Notes under the pieces: generated by a model
Databases searched by the model: none
Seen by the model: the letters and a program-made list of their open reading frames with translations, nothing else
Told to the model about the DNA's origin: nothing
Position numbers and translations under genes: made by a program
Assembly: GCA_015680685.1 (NCBI GenBank)
Contig: MNCI01003467.1
Coordinates: 648,614 to 712,613 of the forward strand
Direction of reading: 5' to 3'
DNA from: Gnetum montanum
Lineage: Eukaryota > Streptophyta > Gnetopsida > Gnetales > Gnetaceae
Length of the DNA: 64,000 nucleotides
Shown: positions 35,651-46,371 of the stretch, piece by piece
Position numbering within the stretch: position 1 is the stretch's first letter
How the letters are laid out: each line of letters starts with the position of its first letter

Positions 35651-37575
35651 ACACCCTAACATCCATGTACCACTTCTCACATCTTAGCAAGTTAGGAACT
35701 CTATAGATCTTACTTCTCATTAACAGTTGAAGTGTTATTATCATACATCCATAACAACTAGAAGTTTATATGCATAGCACAATCATTGTATGATGCTGAC
35801 TTAATTATTATGGCTTTCAATAAGAGTAAGAGTAAGATTCATAAGAATCATATCACAATTATCATATGGTATTGAATATCGTCTTATGAATTTTCTTATT
35901 AAAATAATTTTCAACCTAGATTTATGATTCTATGATTTGAATGATTGTTCATAACTATGAAATCCTATAGCACTCTTCCTAAAATCAATGACAGAATTTT
36001 CCTTGAATAATAGCATGGTTCTTGTATGACGTCCTCTCATTCTCTTTGTAATAAGGATTCCTACAATTTATTTCTTCTATTATGAATTTCTTTGAGGCAT
36101 ATCATAGTATATTCTAAGCTTATGTTCATAGTGAGGTTCTCATATGATGTTTCCTCTTCTTATAGGAATTTCTCTTTATGTCAAGGACCCTCTAGAACTC
36201 ACCTCTTAATCTTATGATATCATTATTGTGTAGTCATTATATGAATCCTAATCAATTAGTTGATAGACCGATAACTTACTCATGGTGTGGTTATCACATG
36301 AACAACTTATAACTCATGATACAAACACTTATCACCAACAATAAGATTAAACGTCAAAGTTCAAGATCTAAACATAGGGGCATACCAAATAATAGAATCA
36401 CTTACTCTTGGCATAATCATCATATGATGGTGCCTCTACTACTATATGGTACTCTAACATGAGATTAAGCTAAGTTCTTACTTCATATTAAGGATTTCTA
36501 ATATTGTTGAGACTAGGAGTAGGAGATCATAGCGTGGTTGTCATATGATGTTACCTAGAAGCATAATTTCAAATATTATTTAAGATTGAAAGCACAAGAT
36601 CATATCATGCTCTTCATATGAAGAATTAACACAATAATTAAGGGAGTTTTTTCAAGATCATAGTGCTATCATTATATGATGTTGCTTCTACTACTATGGA
36701 TTATTCTAGTATAATTATGTCCTTCATAGCACAATGTTTTGTTAAAAGATTATATTCTTAACAAGATTCACTCATCTTGTCGTCATCAAATGAGATGAAT
36801 ACAAGATCATAACACACACTTCATATGAAGGATCATAGCACCATCATTATATGATGGTGTCTCTACTAGTATGCATTACTCTAATACAATAATTTCCTTC
36901 ATGGTGTAATGTTTTGTGGAAAAATGTTTTTTTTTTCTTTTTTTTGTGATTTCCTAACAAGAGTTACTCATTTCACGATTGTCCCATGAGATCAAGCTAA
37001 GCTATTTCTTTGAATCAACGATTCCTAATATCAATTGAGTATTGGTGGAGAAGATCATAGCATGACCATTATATGATGTTTCCTATAGCCATGATTTCTA
37101 GTATTGTTCAAGATTAGAAGTACAAGATCATAACACACTCTTCATATGAAGCATTAACATAATAGGTGAGAGAGCTTAAGATGAATCATAGCACAATCAT
37201 CATATGATGTTGCCTCTACTACTATGGATTATTCTAGTGCAATTATTTCCTTTGTATCATAATTTTTTGTAAAAAGTTATATTCTTAATAAGAATTACTT
37301 GTCTTATGATAACTGAAGGAGATAAATACTAGAGTATATGATGCACTTCATATGAATGATCATACTGTAATTATTGTATGATGATTCCTCTACTTATTGT
37401 ATGGAAAAACATATTATTTTGTGATTTTTTAACAAGAATTACTCATTTTGTAGTAGTTTTATGAGATTAAGCTAAGCTCTTCCTTTGTATGAAGGAATCC
37501 TAATATTGTTTGAGACTAGGAGCAGAACATCATAACATAGTCATTGTATGAGGTTTACTCTCCTTTTATATACTA
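35651..37575. repeat. Tandem array with about 0.5-kb higher-order unit and inner dyad motifs
   Basis: The anchor GAGAT(t/c)AAGCTAAG(c/t)T occurs at 36461, 36988 and 37463 (spacing 527 and 475). Within each unit several sub-repeats carry a self-complementary core such as CATCATATGATG or CATTATATGATG, usually preceded by ATCATAGCAC and followed by CCTCTACTACTATGGATTAT. More degenerate copies appear from about 35,650 to 36,300 (for example GTTCTCATATGATGTTTCCTC near 36131). No coding frame. It starts directly after the LTR at 35152-35650. Confidence 0.75.
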
Positions 37576-38009
37576 TGTGCTAAAATTAAAAATGACCATT
37601 GCAATGTCATGATCCACATGACATAGACAACAATTTCATATCTATCATACTTTATTATTTAGTTACAAAAATAAGTACATAACTTAAATATCAAAAATTA
37701 TACATGGTTTTTATTTTATGAAAATACCAAATATACAAAGATTATTTTTTAAGTTTAAATCATCAATCCTATGTATAATTAATCCTTTATTCATCCATAT
37801 CCCTCTTCTAATGATTCCTTGACAACTCTAGACTCTCTACATCTAAATACAAGAGGAGTCAAAACACTTCAAATAAGAAAGGTTATTTTATTTTCTTATT
37901 TATGAAGCATAAAAGTTTTGGGCCAAAATTCATAGGATATAGGCTAAAAAAAGGTTTTCAATTATATATTCAAAAATTTTTCAATGTTCATATATACTAT
38001 AAATTTTTC

Positions 38010-38300
38010 AAAATTCTAAATATTTTATATTTATCCAGGAATCTTTGAAGGTTAGATCTTAGCTACCCTCATTACCAAAAAAAAATACCAAGAGGTCTTG
38101 AAATAACCTCACTATTAAAATTGGATTATTCTATTAAGTATTTAATATCCAAGAATATCATAAAAATCCAAATATTATATATTTTATCTAAGCATCTTTA
38201 AAGCTAGGCTTTAGTTACCCTCACTGCCAAAGGAATATACTGATAGGTCTTGTAATAACTTCACTACTAATATTAAATTCTTCTTGTAACCCCAAATGAG
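38010..38300. repeat. Diverged tandem pair, period about 151 bp
   Basis: 38039-38120 and 38190-38270 share ATCTTTGAAGGTTAGATCTTAG / ATCTTTAAAGCTAGGCTTTAG, CTACCCTCATTACCAAA / TTACCCTCACTGCCAAA and AGGTCTTGAAATAACCTCACT / AGGTCTTGTAATAACTTCACT. Confidence 0.7.
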
Positions 38301-39346
38301 TTGCTCATGTTCAAATCTTAATAATAGCCTCATTATTAACATCCTTAGTAGCTAAGGCATAAGCATCATTAGAAGGATAGGTCTTGACTATGACTTACTA
38401 AACACCACTAGACTCAACTACTCAATACTGTGGTCTTGGCTAGTTTCCTAGGCTTACATGAACTTACAAATCAAAATATAATGTAGAAATTCCATTCAAA
38501 TCCTTGTTTCCATAGTGTGAATTCCACTAAGGAACACTCCACTACTATATGTATATAGGGGCATCTAAAAAACTATAGCTCCTACTACCAACTAAGCAAG
38601 CCTAGTTACATATATATTATTTTATTATGTTTTAAGTTCCTAAAGATTTTAAAAATAGCCAAAATTCAATAATAGCCAAATTTTCACAAAAGTTTTCACA
38701 AAATTCATTCATAATAAAGGTTAATCCAAACTAATCCTAAAATATCTAAGAAGCAAGTTGGTTAAAATTTTTACACAATATAAAAATTTACCAAAAGACT
38801 AAAAATGATCTAGACAAAATTATAATATGAATTTCCATATAAAAATAAGCTCAAATTGACAAAAATTTAATAGACTCTATGCATAAGAATTAAGTTCATA
38901 AAAGAATAATGATGAATTAAGAAGTACATAGGAAGAACAAAAAATCCATAACAAATAAGGATAGCCACATAACATGGAAAATAAAATAGACTTTCTTATA
39001 GTGCTCCAAAGCCTTTCAAAGATTTTTTATTGGTTATCTTTCATGTCCATAATATACTTTCACTTTATTTCAAACTTATAGGTCATAAACCTTCCACAAA
39101 CCAAAACAAAATGTACCAAAGTTCAAAATCTATTCTTAAGTAGAAGAATCACATGCATCATGATTAACCCTAATATATGTTTAAAAATGCAAAAAAACGA
39201 GGCTTGAAATGACTTCAAAAATGAAGAAATTAGATACAAAATGGTTTCTATTTGAATAAAATATAATGAATAATGATTTCTAGTTGAAACTAGAAATAAA
39301 CTTGATTCACAAGAAAAAGAGGCAGTGAAAATGATTATGAGCATAA

Positions 39347-39378
39347 CTAATACATGTTATATGTATAACATGTGTTAG
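39347..39378. repeat. Inverted repeat (hairpin), 15-bp arms
   Basis: CTAATACATGTTATA, TG loop, TATAACATGTGTTAG: arms pair with one mismatch. About 45 bases downstream TTACACATCATGTGTAA is a second small dyad. Function unknown. Confidence 0.7.
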
Positions 39379-40150
39379 ACTTATGTTTCTTTTATACTTT
39401 TAAAAGTAGCTACCTTTGCTTTTACACATCATGTGTAAGAAATTTTTCCTTTTTAAAGATTTTTTTATAATATTTTCATAAGTTCATATTTTATTTTCTC
39501 TCTCCACTAATATTTTTAAGATTCAAACACTAATAATGAGCACCCCGAGACTCTAAATCAAATTTTGTTTAAATGTATGAAATCCATATGTCAAAATCAT
39601 ATCTAAGCATCACTCATCATAGTTGTATAGTTCAAATGTTGAAACTTTTATGAGATTTTGCACAAACTAAAAATGTGATATCTCAAGAATCAGAACTTTG
39701 ATTGTAGTGAACCAAGGATTTAAGCTAGCATTTTTAAACATTCTAGATACATTGGTAAGACCAAGTCTTAGGTAAAAAATCATCCTAAGGTAATTTCTTA
39801 ATAAATGTGATTAATATGTATTTAATTATTATTAAAAAGAAACTCTGAATTCAAGTTTAATGACAAAAAATGATAGAGAATATGACATAGGTAGGATTAG
39901 GATAAAAAATGCTCTATGAAGAGAGTATTATATACTCACATGTGCATAATAACAATAAATTATGCATAGCTAAATACTTGTAAAGGTATGATAATTGACA
40001 AAAATAAAAACTTTTAGGAGTAATTGGATTTCAATATTTAATCATAAAATATACTAAAAATCTTTTACTAAGCTCCAATTTTAGTAAAAGAAAAGAATAC
40101 AAAACTTTAACAAAATACTATAGCAAGTATATTGTATTCACTTATGTAAT

Positions 40151-40177
40151 AACAACAACAACAACAACAACAACAAT
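40151..40177. repeat. (AAC)n microsatellite
   Basis: Nine AAC units without interruption. Confidence 0.95.
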
Positions 40178-40285
40178 AGTAATAACACTATAACTAACCT
40201 ACTGAAATGTAATTGATAGCATTAAATAGTTAAAAAAATACATTAAATTAAATAATTAAACCTATGCAAATTTTAGGTTATGCCA

Positions 40286-41000
40286 TTTCTTCCCTCCTTC
40301 AAGAATTTCCTCCTAGAAAATACAAGGAAATTTAGTTCTCATATCTGCTTCAGTTTCCCAAGTTGCATCTTGGTTTCTATGTCATTTCCAAAGAACTATC
40401 ATCATAGGGATTACTTTACTTAATAATTATCTTTCTATTCTATCTATAATCCTTATGAGATATTCTTGGTAAGTAATATTTGGTTGTATATCTATTTCTA
40501 TCTATTGTATAATATGGCTCTCATCTAGAACATACTTAGAAGAGAAAGATGGAAGACATTGTGAATTCCTCCTATAATTGGAGGCAAGGCTAATTAATGT
40601 GATACTTTTTAAATTTTCTTTACTATTTTAAATGGAATTACATATCTTAGATCTAACTTGCCTTTTTGCCAAAATCTCATTAATCCTTTCATTGGAGATA
40701 CTTTTAGAAAGGCATTTTTACCAATTAAAAATTCAAGAGGTATTCTCTTAAAGTTATCATACTTGGGGAATGTCTAGGATAATGTAGGGAAACTATGGGA
40801 GTAGGAATGCCCTCAGATTTACCTTAGTCATTTCTCAGATAAAGCCCTAGAGTGACCCTAGTCGTTCTTGCTATGTGCTCATTCTTCAAATTTGCTTATT
40901 GTAACCTATCATCACCAACATCATAGATTACTCATGGTAATGTTTTTTAAGAAATCATATAGTTTCTAGGCTATTTCATGGGTGATTTCTTCTTTGTCCA
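40286..41000 (-). pseudogene. pol: Chromovirus integrase C-terminal region and chromodomain remnant
   Basis: Minus strand. 40,740-40,620 reads EFLIGKNAFLKVSPMKGLMR then FWQKGKLDLRYVIPFKI, an almost textbook match to the family's F..GD.VFLKVSPMKGVMRFGKKGKL..RYIGPFEI. Nearer the end, 40,380-40,310 reads NQDATWETEADMRTKFP, the chromodomain C-terminal helix (EATWE.E..M...YP), with F in place of the usual final aromatic. Polypurine tract and TGGCATAACC follow. The chromodomain targets such elements to heterochromatin; here it is a relic broken by stops. Confidence 0.85.
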
Positions 41001-41900
41001 AAATTTCTAGGATAGTAGCCTTAATATACCCTTGGAATGTGCAAACTATATCTATGGTTTTATTAATGAAGTTCATGCTTAACTATATTCTATTTGCCAT
41101 AGTAGTCTAGAAAAGAGGTGATCAACATGGCCTACCATAAAGTATCTCATAAGGAGAAGCTTTGATAGTTTCCTAATAATTATTGTTATACACAAAATTT
41201 TACTAAAGAAAACATCACATCCCACTCCTCTTTGTATTGAAGTGCACACAACTAAAGCATGTCTTCTAATACTTTATTTACTCACTTTTTTCCCATGTAT
41301 TTAAGAATGATAAGAAGAAATTATATTTAATTTAGTACATAGATCTAATTGGAATAGTTGCTAAAATCTTGATATAAAATTGGGATCCTTATAATATATT
41401 ATCTTAACTAGAATCCCATGTAATCTCACAATCTTCTTAATAAATAACTTAGCAATATCTTAATCGTTGCAATGTAGTGAATGAAAAAAAGATGAAAATA
41501 TTTTGTTAGAAAAGCCACTACTATCAGTATAGCATCATATTTTCTTCTAGTCCTTGGTAATTCCAAAATGAAGTTCATGTTAATAACTTTTCACTTCCAT
41601 TAGGTTATGTCATGAATAATTTGTAACCCTTCTAGTTTTCAATGTTCTGTTTGTACTTGTTGAAAAATTAAGCATTTAGAAATGAATTTAACTACCTCTT
41701 ACTTTTTCTTAGGCCACCAACACTCCTTTCTTAGGATTTAAAATATTTTATCACCTTCAAGATGCATTTGACATATCCTAGTATGAGTCTCTTTCAATAG
41801 TTTCATTTTTACTATTTTGGATACATATAATCTACCATTGAATCATAACTCACCCTTTTCTCCTTTTTGTAAATAATCAAAAGAAATATAACTTATTTTC
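41000..41900 (-). pseudogene. pol: Chromovirus integrase core remnant
   Basis: Minus strand, 41,550-41,270: RRKYDAILIVVAFLTKYFHL, then AKLFIKKIVRLHGILVKIIY, then PNFISRF and KLNIISSYHS. This follows the family order (YDAILVVVDRLTKY.HFI / FVKEIVRLHGIP.SIVSDRD / F.S.FW / T.LN.STAYHPQTDG). The first catalytic Asp (VVDR) is Ala (VVAF) and the second region (SDRD) is YYKD, so the active site is partly lost. It lies between RT-RNase H at higher and the chromodomain at lower coordinates, as expected for a minus-strand element. Confidence 0.85.
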
Positions 41901-42099
41901 TAAATTTTTTATTGGCACCAAGCATTTCATTTTTTTTTTGATAATTTCATCCATTAAAATTGATTACACAATCAAGTGATTTATTTTTCTAGTCTTTTTG
42001 CTAAGTGCATTTGCTTTTCTTGGATGATACTTAGTATTAAAATCAAAGTATGCAAGTAGTTCAATTCATCTTCTTTACCAAAAATTTAATTATGTCTAG

Positions 42100-42510
42100 G
42101 TTATATGATATTGCAAAATCTTATAGTCATACTATGTGATCAAGAAATGACACTTATTTTTGCCAAAATAAGTACTTAGTTGGTTAGGCATACAATTAGT
42201 TTTCTTGCAAGACCTATAATACTTTTCTCAAATATTCCACAAATTCCTCTTCACTTTTAGAATATACTAAAATATTATCAATAAAAATTATTATAAATTT
42301 ATCTAGATAAGACCTTAATACATTATTCATTAAATGAATGAATACCATAGGAATATTCATTAATCCAAATGATAATACAAGGCATTCATAGTACTCATAT
42401 CTTGTTATGAATGCATTCTTCAATACATATTCTTCTTTAATTCTAAGCTAATAATATCCAAACTTTAAATTCATTTTGAAAAATATAGCTACATCCCTAA
42501 GCTAATTAAA
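42100..42510 (-). pseudogene. pol: Chromovirus reverse transcriptase remnant, cut at 42510
   Basis: Minus strand: MNLKFGYY, LRIKEEYVLKNAFITRYEYY, ECLVLSFGLMNIPMVFIHLM, then SYLDKFIIIFIDNILVYSKS. These are the RT palm motifs (DLRSGYHQLR / PKTAF.TRYGHYEF / MPFGLTNAPA.F / F.VVFIDDILVYS). The catalytic FIDD is FIDN. Upstream RT (fingers, PRIDDL) should continue at higher coordinates but the sequence is cut at 42510 by an LTR, and no RT resumes beyond the inserted block at 53516. So the insertion was accompanied or followed by loss or rearrangement. Confidence 0.9.
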
Positions 42511-43373
42511 TGATGAATGGCGAGGTACCCCTACACTCAACCATAAGAATACGAGCGGAGCATGCACGATCCGGTCGAACTCCGCAGATTAAGTGCCTAC
42601 ACGCCTTATGGAACACTTAAGGTTAATCATTCGTTGTCTTCCCAGACTTACTTGTAGTTGTCATGATTGTATGGTTAAGTAAGTCTGAGGAATGTGATTT
42701 TTATAGTCTTTTCTATTTTATCTCCTATGCTGACAAGGTGAAGGGTGAAGAGACTAATTAACTAGCTTTAACTAACTAACTAAGTCTTAATTAACCTAGC
42801 ATCAGCATCCGTTCCCACTTACCGTTCACACCCTGAACCAATGCAACCTTGGTTACCAAACGCTAGTCGTTGCTGGGATCACCAAGTGTAACGCATGTGC
42901 TCAAAGGGGTCATACTGAGGCACTTAACTAGGAGAGAAGGGTTGAGAAAGATTTAATTAACTAATAAAGCATTTAAATGGTGAACAATCAATAATAGTAA
43001 ATAAAATCCTATTTAGCCTATTCCATGCACTACAAGGTCTATCCAAGAAGTTCATCTTTATTGTCATACACAAACATGTGTTAAGGTACAATATTTGCTC
43101 GAATAAAGATCTGTTCACTTTGGAGTTCCTACTGCGGGCACATGGAAATTATTCCATCTCTGGAGGGATCAAACTGCCAGAGTTTAGCTACGGTCTACGC
43201 CTAGATGTGGAAACAAGTGAGAGCCACCTCTTATTTATAGATTTGATGACACATCGCGATATCGCGTACGTGATATTGTGGGGGAGGACGTGATATCACG
43301 TACGTGATATCAAGTGGGATGCGATATCGCAGTGGACGCAATATCATGGCCCACACGATATCACATCCCATCA
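42511..43373 (-). mobile_element. 3' LTR of gag-protease element A (TGATGAG family)
   Basis: Plus reading starts TGATGAATGGCGAGGTACCC and ends CCCATCA, followed by the complement of the polypurine tract (TACCCCGATGACTGAAT) at 43374. In element sense (minus): U3 with decayed GATATCGC palindromes (43250-43366), TATAAATA box (43239-43232), transcription region, poly-A signal near 43055, U5 with a stem formed by CAGACTTACTT (42642 region) and AAGTAAGTCTG (42678 region), end at 42511. Left flank TTAAA is not repeated after LTR B, so the A/B block was not one simple insertion. Confidence 0.88.
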
Positions 43374-45485
43374 TACCCCGATGACTGAATAAAAAATCAT
43401 CCTTGAGTTCCTTACAAAATATTGGGAAGGTATGGGATTATTAACTGAATGGAACTAATGGGATGACATGTGAACGGATCATCATTATAAGACAAGACAA
43501 AACTGGTGTTCATGACAACAAGAGTGAACACCTTATACATTTGACATCGGGCCTTATTTGGCAGCTGAGAAAGAGAGAGAGAAAGACGTTTTGCTGCTGC
43601 CAACACCAAGATTGCACCTTTCATTGTCTATCCATAAGCATGCCATTGATCATGCTCCTTGCATAGCTGCTTTCAGCACTGTTCCATTTCAAGTGTTCTC
43701 TCCAGATCCAATCCATTGTTGCATGATTTCCATCTACACACATAACACAATATTTATATTAGCAAGGGTAAATGAATCACAATGCAATTGATACCTTGCT
43801 TCAGTGAAAGGTCCATTGGCTAAGTTGTGGTATGGCTGATATAGATCTGGAGATATATTCATGGTGACTACCGAAGGTGTAGGGGTTAGGAGAAAAATCA
43901 AAAAAATTTGGGTCTGGACCCCCATGACTAAGAGCAAACCTCTGATAGCGATAGAATGGAGAAAAAGAAAAGGAACAAGGAAGATGAAGAGAAAGAGACA
44001 ACTGTAACATCGATGATGTGGATGTCAAGATGGAAATAAACAAAATAAAATGGATTACAAAAATGTTAAGGGAAAGAATTTAACTGGTGCACCAAATAGA
44101 AGTGTCAGTGGGTCCTCCCCAAAGCAAGCTCATGTCCTTAATGCCTTGACAAACCCACATTCAAAGAGTCCGTAAGCTCTGGGAATTTCATTTAGAACAA
44201 GAGTTAAAATCTTAACCACAAGAATTTACCAAAAAGAAAACAATGCATCAACCAAAATATACACTAATGATACAAAATATACACTAATGATACAACTGGC
44301 AATGAGGTGAACAATGGAAAGAAGGATGGAAAGAAGAGAATGGAATGGAGTCTCAAGAACAAGGTGGTGTGCAGTCCCTTGTGTAGTTCATGATTAATGT
44401 GACATAGTAGATCCCATTCTAAGTCTAGCCTCAAAAAAATCACATCCAATGACTTCGCATTAATGCATTCAGCTAAACCATCCTCTTGAAGTGACAAGAA
44501 TGCCTTCACCCAAGAGCCACCACCATTCCGATGAAACAAGGAGGAGAGAATGGGAAGTCAGAAGGGTCTTAGTTAGAGGGAACATTTTTATTTTAGTTTA
44601 ATAACCAGTGCTTGTAACCCAAATGATTATTTCTTCTAAGGGGTGTGCTTTGAATTCTCACTTTTTTTCTGTTTTTCGTTTTATGTTTTTATGCATGAGA
44701 ACCACACCATGCAAAGAATTTGTTATTTTTATTTGCTCAGCTTCCCGATAATTGAGTAACGTCAAAATGGTAAGAAAAATCAAGAAGAAAACATCCAAGC
44801 ACCCAAGAGAACAGCCAATACAAAAGCATCAAGTTCCCTTGAAGTCACACCCTTTTCAATCCTTGAGTCCTTCGTTAGTTTGAGAAATACCCAGTCACCA
44901 ATTCGTTAGAGTTCTTATTATAGAAAGGGATTGTACATTTTCAAGCCAAGAGAGACCATAGAAACTTGTGGATGAATGGATGAAGTGGACTCATTTCCTG
45001 TCATATCAAAAGAACCATACCTTAGTATCAACATCATGACTTAAAGGTAAAAACAAAACATTAGCAATCAATAGGTAAACAGTTCATACCATCATGAAGA
45101 ACACTTATTGGGTGACAAACTTACAAGATGGATAACACATGCACACACACACACAAAATGAAAAAGTACAACTATGTTGTAAAACAAAAATAAGAAAAGT
45201 TAAAGAAATTTGTAAAACAAAAATGTGTGAAACAAAAATGTGTAAGACAAAAATGTGTAAAACAAAAAAAATAAAAGGAACTAAGGGCCCCAAATGATTA
45301 GCATAGGTGGCCATCTCTCCCATGACTAAATGGAAAGGGAGAGATCCGAAATAATGAACGTCTATTTAAATTTCTTAAAAGTGCCCAACTTCTCCCCATT
45401 GATGTTTTTAGATTAAGGGATGGTAGTCGGTGACGCTCATACTCCAATGTATCTATGCCTTCGTTGTGAGCATGGGTTGTTCCCC
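43374..45485 (-). other. Element A untranslated 3' region
   Basis: Between protease and LTR there are about 2.1 kb with no RT, RNase H or integrase on either strand. The sequence is shared with B (50428-52734, opposite strand) and C (63539-64000), including AACTGGTGTTCATGACAAC, TTGGCAGCTGAGA and the GA-rich block near 43570. Conservation between copies and absence of coding suggest a non-autonomous element whose cis sequences were kept. The many small frames here are shadows. An 18-bp duplication (ACACTAATGATACAAAAT) lies at 44250-44290. Confidence 0.75.
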
Positions 45486-45489
45486 CAGT

Positions 45490-46371
45490 TCATTCCATGC
45501 ATATTGGTCGGTTTCTCTTTCGATTAGCTATCAACCATGGTGTGTCCACTTGTTGTGTGATTGCTACATACAGGCACTTTTGAATGTTATCCTTTGGTGC
45601 ACACTGGTTACATGCAGGAGATGTTAAATTTTGCATCACCCATGATTCCTGCATGTCATCACCCTCTGAGTCACTATATGTGATGCATGGAACTTTCTTC
45701 TTCTCGATCTTTCCATAAATGTTTACCTTAGATATCTCCAAGGAAAGATCGTGAATTCCTAAGCATGCGTCTATTGTGCTTAGCCATGCACTTCCCATTA
45801 GAATTGGGAAGTCCCCTTCGTTGTTGTTAACTTCTATCACTAGGAAATCAGTTAGGTATGACCAACCACACACAGTGGTAATGATGTCCTCCACCAATCC
45901 CAAGGGAATGGTGATGGACTTGTCAGCCAGCTCTAGTTGAATATTGCTCTTCTTGAGTTGGGGCAGGTTCCAAGCTTAATACATTTCTCGTGATATTAAG
46001 TTGACTCTGGAACTTGAATCAAGAAGAGCCTTATGTGGTTCATTCCCAGCGACCTGGAGGTAGATTAAGGAACTTCTAGGATCAGATAGTTTCCTGGGAA
46101 GGTGTCCTACCTTGATCCAATCGATTATGGTATGTGTTAACATAACCGTATGTGTTGAGCTCTGGTATTGGTTTGAAGGGAGCTCCAAAGCCTTGTTTGT
46201 TGGAGGAGCGTGCATTGACTCAACCGCTTGTGGTTGTGAGAGCTTGTCTGGGCTTTTGGTTCTGAAGAAAGGTCTTCTCTTCTTGCAGTTGTCAAAACTA
46301 GTAACAGGTTGAATGTTTACGGCTCTCGTAGCATTACGTTGCTGTGGTTGAGTGGGGAGTTCCCCTTGCAT
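45490..46371 (-). pseudogene. pro: Element A aspartic protease domain
   Basis: Two minus-strand open pieces. 46371-45976 starts in a Gln/Pro-rich linker and reaches SSLIYLQVAGNEPHKALLDS and SSRVNLISREMY: the active site D-S-S stands for the D-S-G seen in copy B. 45903-45490 gives GLVEDIITTVCGWSYLTDFL and GDFPILMGSAWLSTIDACLG, the flap and terminal (I/L)(L/M)GR..L.T segment; Arg is Ser here. The arrangement (LADQSI..P.GLVEDI) resembles Athila-type proteases. About 70 bp between the pieces are interrupted by a TAA at about 45,976. Follows gag on the same strand. The product would cut Gag-Pro precursors in virus-like particles. Confidence 0.85.

Larger units (their letters stand above)
37576..40285. 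other. AT-rich non-coding DNA, probably including the 3' LTR of the minus-strand chromovirus
   Basis: No gene. The chromovirus at 40.3-42.5 kb runs leftward and its polypurine tract (minus strand GAAGGAGGGAAGAAA) abuts TGGCATAACC, so its LTR should start at 40285 and extend left. I cannot define the far end. Other repeats are listed separately. Confidence 0.45.

Noticed and set aside
35651-37575. CRISPR-like array
   Set aside because: Repeats are long, diverged and contiguous with no regular spacers, and the context is plant nuclear DNA.
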